DNA of 6,589 bases from JBAZOJ01 sp041648755 (lineage in GTDB: Bacteria > Planctomycetota > B143-G9). The notes below the pieces were generated by a model. The model did no database searches and was not told the DNA's origin. It saw only the letters and a program-made list of their open reading frames with translations. Within the stretch, counting starts at the first letter, position 1, and each line of letters opens with the position of its first letter. Below, piece by piece: positions 1-4,886 of the stretch. Made by a program: the position numbers and the translations under genes. The stretch is taken from contig JBAZOJ010000211.1 of assembly GCA_041648755.1 (NCBI GenBank), positions 1-6,589 on the forward strand, read 5' to 3'.

Positions 1-1032
1 AAGCACGGCAATCGCCTCTTCGTTGAAATTCGGCGCGGCGAGTCCCTCAAGATTCGCAAATGACTCGGAAATGACCTGAGCAAGCTCCTTGCCGACCGGA
101 GTGGCGAGACCAAGATAAATGCCTTCCTTGTCGCCGCACTCCCGTGCGACGGCTCTGAGCGAGTACGCGGGCTCGTCATAGGCAAACACCTGCACAGGGA
201 GACCTCTCTTGATTCCGCATGCACAGCCGACACCGCCGATGCGTGCGCATTCCCCGGCCACACCGAGATTGATGACATCCTGCGCGGATGGCGACCAGCC
301 GGAAATAAAGGCTGCCTCGGCAGGTCCTCCCTGGACGCCAAACGTCGCGTAGAGCGCGGCTGTGCGTCGCTGATTGACCCCTTCACGCAGCTTCTCGGAC
401 CGGTCGAGCTCAATCCACATCAATGGCGGCATTTCCTCGTCGCCCCAGGCAGCCAGGTACTTGGATATGGCCGCATCGTAGTGCGCCGTGTGCCGGAAGG
501 CCGCCACTGCCAATTCGAACCGCGTCTGGCTGGACAGTGTGCATCCGCTTGCCTGAAGTTCAGCCATGACGGTCGAGTACTGGTCAGGCGAAACAAGAAC
601 TGCCACATCCGCGGAGTTCTTCGCGGCCGCACGAACCATACTGGGGCCGCCGATATCGATGTTCTCGATCGCCTCAGCAAGGGAAACTCCCTGCTTGGCC
701 ACCGTCTTCTCGAACGGGTACAGATTGCAGACGACCATGTCGATCGGCTTGATCGCGTTTGCCTCGACTGACGCCCTGTGCTCGGAATTTGCCCTGATGT
801 ACAGGATTCCGCCATGTATCTTCGGATGCAGTGTCTTCACCCTTCCGTCAAGCATCTCGGGGAAACCGGTGTGCTCTGATACGTCCCGAACGGGCACGCC
901 AGCTTCTCTCAGCGTCTTGGCCGTTCCTCCGGTCGAGAGGATTTCCACGCCCATCTGAGTCAGCGAGCGACAGAAATCCACAACTCCGGTCTTGTCAGAT
1001 ACACTGACCAATGCCCTGGCGATCCTCTCCAT
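1..1032 (-). CDS. purH: PurH: IMP cyclohydrolase domain intact, AICAR transformylase domain divergent (partial, 3' end outside window)
   Basis: The first 344 residues are visible; the family is usually about 510-530 aa. Residues 1-195 form a canonical IMP cyclohydrolase (FAICAR to IMP): VSVSDKTG (9-16), LSTGGTA (32-38), GFPEMLDGRVKTLHPK (56-71), NLYPF (103-107) and ENIDIGGPSMVRAAAKN (123-139). Lys66, Tyr105, Asp126 and Lys138 match known IMPCH active-site positions. From about residue 210 the AICAR formyltransferase domain is recognisable only by layout. The usual RYGENPHQ is LREGVNQR (215-222), and the usual KHANPCG, whose Lys-His is catalytic, is GVGCACG (267-273). No frameshift or stop is seen. 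The ATG at 1032 follows a strong GGAGGAG and sits one base after the upstream stop, so the two genes are translationally coupled. The call of purH homology is firm. Loss of formyltransferase activity is inference, because the C-terminal part of that domain lies outside the window. Confidence 0.93.
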   Translation of the reverse strand, partial: MERIARALVSVSDKTGVVDFCRSLTQMGVEILSTGGTAKTLREAGVPVRDVSEHTGFPEMLDGRVKTLHPKIHGGILYIRANSEHRASVEANAIKPIDMVVCNLYPFEKTVAKQGVSLAEAIENIDIGGPSMVRAAAKNSADVAVLVSPDQYSTVMAELQASGCTLSSQTRFELAVAAFRHTAHYDAAISKYLAAWGDEEMPPLMWIELDRSEKLREGVNQRRTAALYATFGVQGGPAEAAFISGWSPSAQDVINLGVAGECARIGGVGCACGIKRGLPVQVFAYDEPAYSLRAVARECGDKEGIYLGLATPVGKELAQVISESFANLEGLAAPNFNEEAIAVL

Positions 1033-1033
1033 G

Positions 1034-1888
1034 CTACTCCTCCGCAGGCGTTCGCCTGGCGAGCTTCCCGATAAAATCCACAGTGGCCCGACGATTCAGA
1101 TGCGTCAGCCGCTTCTGTACGCGCCGTGCAAAGTGCGGAGCAACAACGACAATGATGCCCGACTTGCCTGCGAAGTCCGCAAGCCGTTTGCTCGCGATCT
1201 TGGCTGAGAGATCCCCTACCCGGGGAACAACGACACCACGCAAACCGCGCATCGTGAACTCGTCAACGCATGCGGCAAACCTGATTACCCTTTGCTTCCT
1301 GGGATACTTGTCGGACCTGACTTTATGAAGCTTCTCGCCCCAGTTTGTATAGGGGTCCGGCAGACGGACGTTCTGCAATTTTGCGGCTGACGCAATGTCT
1401 GCGGCAGCAACGATGATATCTCCTTCGGCGGGCTGGAAATAGGCAGGACATGTGTCTTTTTCCGCAAAGACCAGGGCTCCGACCGTTGCGACTTCGGTGT
1501 GCACGTCAAGCAGTTCAGGCAGCACGAGTCTGCAGTTCTGCTTCTTGGCCGCTTCGCCAAGGAGGGAAAGAAAACGAGTCCTGATGCGGGGATTCAGCAC
1601 GCCGAATATGACCGGCCTGATTGCGACCGGGCGATGCCCCGCCAACAGGCAAATCGTCGCGAGCCTGGCGAAGAAATCCTGCCCTGCCTTCGGCATGCGC
1701 CTGGCAGAACGCAGAAAAGCTGCCGACCGGTCACCACCACCGAAAAACGTAATCACAATCTTGTCGGGAGCAAGGGAAGGAAAAAGAGGAAGTCCCCCTT
1801 CGCCATTGCTGAACCCACTGAAGCCAAGCTCGTCGCTTACGAGTGGCAAAGGCGGTACGGTGTATTGAGCCAAATCGTCGGGCAACAT
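1034..1888 (-). CDS. Divergent PurM/AIR synthase-like protein lacking canonical catalytic motifs
   Basis: A 284-aa protein between purF and purH, a common place for purM (phosphoribosylformylglycinamidine cyclo-ligase, usually about 345 aa). By eye it follows the PurM pattern: strand DKIVITFFGGG (42-52) where PurM has its GVGTK strand; helix LATICLLAGHRPVAIRPVIFGV (76-97) where PurM has VND-QGA-P-FFLDY; NCRLVLPELLDV (118-129) where PurM has GGETAEMPG; GDIIVAAADIA (156-166) where PurM has GDVLIGL-SSG; and a C-terminal GIIVVVAPHF...FIGKLARR (244-279) like the PurM end GMV-VVP...IG-V. Catalytic and ATP-binding signatures (GVGTK, GGETAEMPG, SSGxHSNG) are missing, as is the N-terminal DAGVDI segment. 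Arg and Lys clearly outnumber Asp and Glu. The ATG at 1888 was chosen because the longer open frame (to 2038) would overlap purF by over 100 bases; a GTG at 1894 is also possible, and no strong ribosome site decides between them. It begins 34 bases after purF ends. It could be a pseudoenzyme, scaffold or re-purposed enzyme. Confidence 0.75.
   Translation of the reverse strand: MLPDDLAQYTVPPLPLVSDELGFSGFSNGEGGLPLFPSLAPDKIVITFFGGGDRSAAFLRSARRMPKAGQDFFARLATICLLAGHRPVAIRPVIFGVLNPRIRTRFLSLLGEAAKKQNCRLVLPELLDVHTEVATVGALVFAEKDTCPAYFQPAEGDIIVAAADIASAAKLQNVRLPDPYTNWGEKLHKVRSDKYPRKQRVIRFAACVDEFTMRGLRGVVVPRVGDLSAKIASKRLADFAGKSGIIVVVAPHFARRVQKRLTHLNRRATVDFIGKLARRTPAEE
1037..1043 (-). promoter_or_regulatory. 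Strong ribosome binding site of purH
   Basis: GGAGGAG on the minus strand, 4 bases before the purH ATG and embedded in the last codons of the PurM-like gene. It fixes the purH start at 1032 and makes stop-start coupling between the two genes likely. Confidence 0.85.
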
Positions 1889-1922
1889 TGGCACTCTTGT
1901 CCGGGCTGTCAGCCCATTTCTG

Positions 1923-3368
1923 TTAACGACAACCTGATGTCGGATTCTCAAGCGAGTACTTGGAAGCACCCTCTTCGGGTTGCTCCTTGTACACACCGGT
2001 CCAACAAGCCATACAGTAGTCGGTGGAGCGACCGTCAACGGAGTCGAGTACTCCTTTTTCGCTTAAGTACGCAAGAGAATCCGCGGCCACCTCTCGGCGA
2101 ACTTCCTCGATGTTCCGACCGAAAGCGACCAGCTTTCGCGGGTCCGGAAAATCTATACCGTAGAAACAAGGGTGGCGGGTCGGGGGACATGCAATTCGAA
2201 GGTGGATCTCCTTCGCGCCAGCTTGTCGGAGGATGTTGACTCTCGAAAGCGTTGTTGTTCCACGGATGATCGAATCATCCACAACCACAATCCGCTTGCC
2301 CTTGACGACATCCCCGACAACATTGAGCTTCACGCGAACCCGGAAATCCCTGTCGCCCTGATCCGGAAGGATAAATGTCCTGCCCACGTAGTGGTTGCGT
2401 ATGAAACCCATCGCCATGGGGATTCCGGATGCACTTGAGTAGCCCAGCCCGGCAAAGATGCCGGAGTCTGGCACGGGGACGACCAGGTCGGCCTCGACAG
2501 GTGCCTCATGTGCAAGGATCTCACCAGCGCGGAACCGGCTTGCATAGACAAGCCTGCCAAATACCTTGGAGTCGGGACGGGCAAAGTAGACATGTTCGAA
2601 CAGACAGCAGGCGCGTTCGCCGGGATCGGGGGCGCCAACGCGGCTCGAATGAAGCCCCTTCGAGTCGATTCGGAGTACTTCCCCGGGCTCGATGTCTCTT
2701 ACGTATTCCGCCCCTATGAGGTCAAATGCACAGGTCTCCGATGCCACCGCATACGCATCGCCGAGTTTTCCAAGCGCGAGCGGGCGGTATCCAAATCTGT
2801 CACGGGTGGCGTATAAAGCATCCTGCGTCAGAAAAACAAAGGAAAAAGCGCCTCTGAGCAGGCCCAGGCATGCCTCCATCCTGTCTGATCGCCCTGAGTA
2901 CTCGGGACGTGCCAGAAGATGGATTATGATCTCGGAATCTGAAGTCGTCTGGAAAATGCTGCCTTGCCTCTCAAGGTGGCTGCGCAGGGCATTGGTGTTG
3001 ACCAGGTTACCGTTGTGTGCAACTGCAATGCTGCCGCCGGCGTAGCGCGCTACAAGAGGTTGCGCGTTCTCTACAATCGATGAGCCCGTCGTGGAATATC
3101 TTACATGGCCAACGGCAGAGGAGCCTTTTAGCTTCTCGAGCAGCCCCATATCAAGGCTTCCCGCGAGCCCCATTTTCCTGTGTGCGACCAGATGTGTTCC
3201 GTCGGAAACTACAATTCCGGCGCTCTCTTCACCGCGGTGCTGCAGAGCATACAGCCCGTAATCGGCCAGTAATGCAGCACGCGGGTGGCCAAATATGCCG
3301 AAGACGCCGCATTTGTCGTGCAGATCGTGTGTTGAGGAAGGCTCAGGAAGTGATGGATTGAGGCTCAA
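1923..3368 (-). CDS. purF: Amidophosphoribosyltransferase PurF (4Fe-4S, propeptide type)
   Basis: Catalyses the first committed step of de novo purine synthesis in the cytoplasm: PRPP + glutamine to phosphoribosylamine. Of 481 aa, residues 1-19 look like a cleavable propeptide exposing Cys20 (CGVFGIFG) as the N-terminal nucleophile of the glutaminase domain. Further Ntn motifs are LQHRGEESAGI (42-52), GHVRYSTTG (87-95) and AHNGNLVN (117-124). The phosphoribosyltransferase domain has PVPDSG (298-303), NHYVGRTFI (325-333) and the PRPP loop VVVDDSIIRGTTT (361-373). Cys255, Cys401, Cys452 and Cys455 (CMAC) sit where the Bacillus-type enzyme binds its 4Fe-4S cluster. The start is a TTG with a well-placed GGGAGA; no in-frame ATG precedes Cys20. 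All catalytic elements are present, in contrast to the two genes that follow it in the operon. Confidence 0.97.
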   Translation of the reverse strand: MSLNPSLPEPSSTHDLHDKCGVFGIFGHPRAALLADYGLYALQHRGEESAGIVVSDGTHLVAHRKMGLAGSLDMGLLEKLKGSSAVGHVRYSTTGSSIVENAQPLVARYAGGSIAVAHNGNLVNTNALRSHLERQGSIFQTTSDSEIIIHLLARPEYSGRSDRMEACLGLLRGAFSFVFLTQDALYATRDRFGYRPLALGKLGDAYAVASETCAFDLIGAEYVRDIEPGEVLRIDSKGLHSSRVGAPDPGERACCLFEHVYFARPDSKVFGRLVYASRFRAGEILAHEAPVEADLVVPVPDSGIFAGLGYSSASGIPMAMGFIRNHYVGRTFILPDQGDRDFRVRVKLNVVGDVVKGKRIVVVDDSIIRGTTTLSRVNILRQAGAKEIHLRIACPPTRHPCFYGIDFPDPRKLVAFGRNIEEVRREVAADSLAYLSEKGVLDSVDGRSTDYCMACWTGVYKEQPEEGASKYSLENPTSGCR

Positions 3369-3374
3369 TATGTC

Positions 3375-3380
3375 TCTCCC
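3375..3380 (-). promoter_or_regulatory. Ribosome binding site supporting the TTG start of purF
   Basis: GGGAGA on the minus strand, 6 bases upstream of TTG at 3368. It decides in favour of this rare start codon, and the encoded 19-residue leader before Cys20 fits a PurF propeptide. Confidence 0.7.
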
Positions 3381-3392
3381 TGGGAAAGATGA

Positions 3393-3420
3393 ATTGTAGT
3401 TGGGGGGCGTTTCCAGTCAA
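3393..3420 (-). promoter_or_regulatory. Sigma70-type promoter of the purF operon
   Basis: On the minus strand, TTGACT (3420-3415) and TACAAT (3398-3393) are separated by 16 bases; each box matches the consensus at five of six positions. Transcription would start near 3387, giving a leader of only about 18-20 bases. That leaves no room for a purine riboswitch, so any regulation would act at the promoter. A second TTGAC lies 5 bases further upstream, forming a tandem TTGACTTGAC. Confidence 0.7.
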
Positions 3421-3459
3421 GTCAAAGGCATTGCCATTCCCCGCCGCAACCCGCTACTT

Positions 3460-3487
3460 TTGCCGTTTGCACATCGCCCGATACAAT
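3460..3487 (+). promoter_or_regulatory. Probable promoter of the methyltransferase gene
   Basis: TTGCCG (3460-3465), a 16-base spacer and TACAAT (3482-3487). The predicted transcription start near 3494 lies just before the AAGGAG at 3498 and after the ATG at 3486, which argues for the GTG start at 3510. The -35 is weak (four of six matches). It is back to back with the purF promoter. Confidence 0.5.
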
Positions 3488-3497
3488 GCTCACAAGC

Positions 3498-3503
3498 AAG
3501 GAG
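3498..3503 (+). promoter_or_regulatory. Ribosome binding site of the methyltransferase (decides start)
   Basis: AAGGAG, 6 bases before GTG 3510. The upstream in-frame ATG at 3486 has no such site and overlaps the -10 box. Confidence 0.75.
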
Positions 3504-3509
3504 TGCATT

Positions 3510-4262
3510 GTGGAAAAGCGCCATTCTGAATGGGAAGAATTCTTCGACGGACATGCCCCTCACTACATGGACAACGTGTTCGTCCGAAACACCGACTTCG
3601 AACTGAAGTTCATCGACTCTGAACTCGCGCTACCCAGGGACTCGGCGATCCTGGATATCGGTTGCGGAACCGGCAGGCATTCCGTGGGACTGGCTAAGCT
3701 CGGCTACCGTGTTACGGGTGTTGACCTGTCACAGGGAATGTTGAACCGGGCGAGGTGGCTCGCGCAAAAGGAGGGTGCCGAGGTCGAACTCGTGCATGCC
3801 GACGCTGTTGAGTTCCGCAGACCGCTTGCGTTCGACGGGGCCATCTGCCTTTGTGAAGGTGCCTTCTGCCTCATCGGCATGGACGACGATCCACATGAAC
3901 ATGACCGGCGGATTCTCGAGAATATCGCCGCAAGCCTCAAACCAGCGGCGCCATTCCTGATGACTACATTGAGTGCCTTCCACGCAATCCGCTCCGCCGC
4001 AGAAACGGAATTTACGGATGGATCGTTCGATCTCGAGAAGATGCTCAGATACTCCAGCCCTGAGTTCGAAGACCGGGACGGCAAAAAGAAGTCCATTCGA
4101 GTGCGGGAAAGGTGGTATGTGCCTACCGAACTGAGAATGATGTTCGAGGCCGCAGGCTTCCGGGTGGAGTATTTTTGCAGAGGAACGGCAGGGAACTGGG
4201 AACGGTCGCCCATTGGCCCTGACGACATCGAGATCATGATCAAAGCTCGAAAGGCCTCGTAG
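3510..4262 (+). CDS. Class I SAM-dependent methyltransferase, substrate unknown
   Basis: A 250-aa protein with a Rossmann-type methyltransferase fold. Motif I is ILDIGCGTGRHSVGLA (47-62), which binds SAM. VTGVDLS (68-74) carries the acidic residue expected to bind the ribose hydroxyls. LVHADAVEF (94-102) supplies the next strand. The C-terminal RWYVPTELRMMFEAAGFRV (201-219) is the familiar end of the UbiE/Methyltransf_25-like group. No signal peptide or membrane segment is seen, so it should be cytoplasmic. The GTG start is preferred over ATG 3486 because of the AAGGAG at 3498 and the promoter position. It is divergent from the purF operon with about 140 bases between them and appears to be a single-gene unit. 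Family assignment is firm. The substrate (small molecule, RNA or protein) cannot be read from the sequence. Confidence 0.9.
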   Translation: MEKRHSEWEEFFDGHAPHYMDNVFVRNTDFELKFIDSELALPRDSAILDIGCGTGRHSVGLAKLGYRVTGVDLSQGMLNRARWLAQKEGAEVELVHADAVEFRRPLAFDGAICLCEGAFCLIGMDDDPHEHDRRILENIAASLKPAAPFLMTTLSAFHAIRSAAETEFTDGSFDLEKMLRYSSPEFEDRDGKKKSIRVRERWYVPTELRMMFEAAGFRVEYFCRGTAGNWERSPIGPDDIEIMIKARKAS

Positions 4263-4321
4263 GAACTACTTGCCCGAAAGAGGGTCTACTCTCTTGTGGC
4301 TGCTCCCAAGCTTGCAGTCTC

Positions 4322-4349
4322 TTGGCCTGTTTATCGCTTCACGTATAAT
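4322..4349 (+). promoter_or_regulatory. Promoter of the zinc-ribbon gene, probably giving a leaderless or near-leaderless mRNA
   Basis: TTGGCC (4322-4327), a 16-base spacer and a perfect TATAAT (4344-4349). The expected transcription start, 6-8 bases after the -10 box, falls at about 4355-4357, immediately before the ATG at 4358. The GGAG at 4350-4353 would then not be in the transcript from this promoter, though it could serve read-through mRNA. Confidence 0.6.
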
Positions 4350-4357
4350 GGAGTGCT

Positions 4358-4870
4358 ATGGCGAAACAGCGATATTGTCCCGATTGCGACCGAACCATCG
4401 ATGACGATCGCCCCATCTGCGCACTTTGCGGGGCGGAGACGGTCTATCTGGGCGAGGAAGCCGCGCCTCCTTCTCAGGAAAAGGCGCCCACATGGATCTA
4501 CTACCTTGCGATAGGGTTCATTCTTGTAGCCGCTTACGCGGCCTATTTGCAGTACACGGTTACCGGTTTCGAAATGACCATCAGGCAAGTCGAAAACAGC
4601 AACCGGGATCTCCAGTTCAGGCTCCGGGACCTTCAGAATGCCGCGCGAATAGAGAAGAAGAGCCTGGAGGAGACCATAGACCTCCTCAAGCAGAAAATCG
4701 CCTCGCTTGAGAAAGTGACGGGCGAAGACAAAGAACGCTCCGCCAATGATGCAATTGCCAAGGTCGAACAGGAGCGCGCCTACTGGCAATCCGAACTCGA
4801 CCGGGCGACAAAGTACTTCCAGTTGCGATTCAAAACAACTCTGACTCCACCGCCTCCCTCAAGGCGCTGA
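4358..4870 (+). CDS. Zinc-ribbon, single-pass membrane, coiled-coil protein of unknown function
   Basis: A 170-aa protein I do not recognise as a named family. Layout: an N-terminal zinc ribbon with CPDC (7-10) and CALC (21-24); a Pro/Glu-containing linker; one hydrophobic helix at about residues 46-65 (WIYYLAIGFILVAAYAAYL); then a charged heptad-like region at about 70-155, probably a coiled coil; and a short C-terminal PPPP tail. Because the ribbon needs a reducing environment, the likely topology is N-terminus in the cytoplasm and coiled coil outside, but this is inference. The ATG lies directly before the ribbon and just after a TATAAT box. Its stop is 16 bases from the radical SAM start with no terminator between, so the two are probably co-transcribed. 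It could be an assembly or oligomerisation factor; nothing in the sequence shows an enzyme activity. Confidence 0.85.
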   Translation: MAKQRYCPDCDRTIDDDRPICALCGAETVYLGEEAAPPSQEKAPTWIYYLAIGFILVAAYAAYLQYTVTGFEMTIRQVENSNRDLQFRLRDLQNAARIEKKSLEETIDLLKQKIASLEKVTGEDKERSANDAIAKVEQERAYWQSELDRATKYFQLRFKTTLTPPPPSRR

Positions 4871-4886
4871 GCAGCGATTCCCCTCG

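Noticed and set aside
181..400. A frameshift or sequencing error explaining the divergent PurH second domain
   Set aside because: The frame stays open with continuous similarity in layout to PurH on both sides (PAEAAF..., ...EEAIAVL), and I saw no canonical transformylase motif in the other frames.
420..815. Minus-strand open frame of 131 codons within purH
   Set aside because: It lies in another frame of the strongly conserved PurH sequence and gives an Arg/Ser-rich product with no family pattern.
1889..2038. A 50-residue N-terminal extension of the PurM-like gene, starting at 2038
   Set aside because: It would overlap the end of purF by 116 bases, the added residues have no PurM-like character, and they read as the shadow of the PurF C-terminus in another frame.
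1499..2239. Long plus-strand open frame (246 codons) opposite purF and the PurM-like gene
   Set aside because: It crosses the junction of two well-supported minus-strand genes, its product is low in hydrophobic pattern and rich in Arg/Pro/Ser, and it has no recognisable motif; it is an antisense shadow.
3459..3474. Resemblance of GTGCAAACGGCAAAAG (minus strand) to the enterobacterial PurR operator
   Set aside because: Only the GCAAACG half matches; the dyad symmetry required for a PurR box is missing. It is reported only as a direct repeat.
4268..4285. Possible terminator hairpin after the methyltransferase (AAGAG...CTCTT)
   Set aside because: The stem is only 5 pairs with an 8-base loop and no T tract, so it is too weak to call.
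4331..4789. Minus-strand open frame of 152 codons opposite the zinc-ribbon gene
   Set aside because: The plus strand has a promoter and a coherent zinc ribbon/TM/coiled-coil layout; the opposite frame mirrors it and has no motif of its own.
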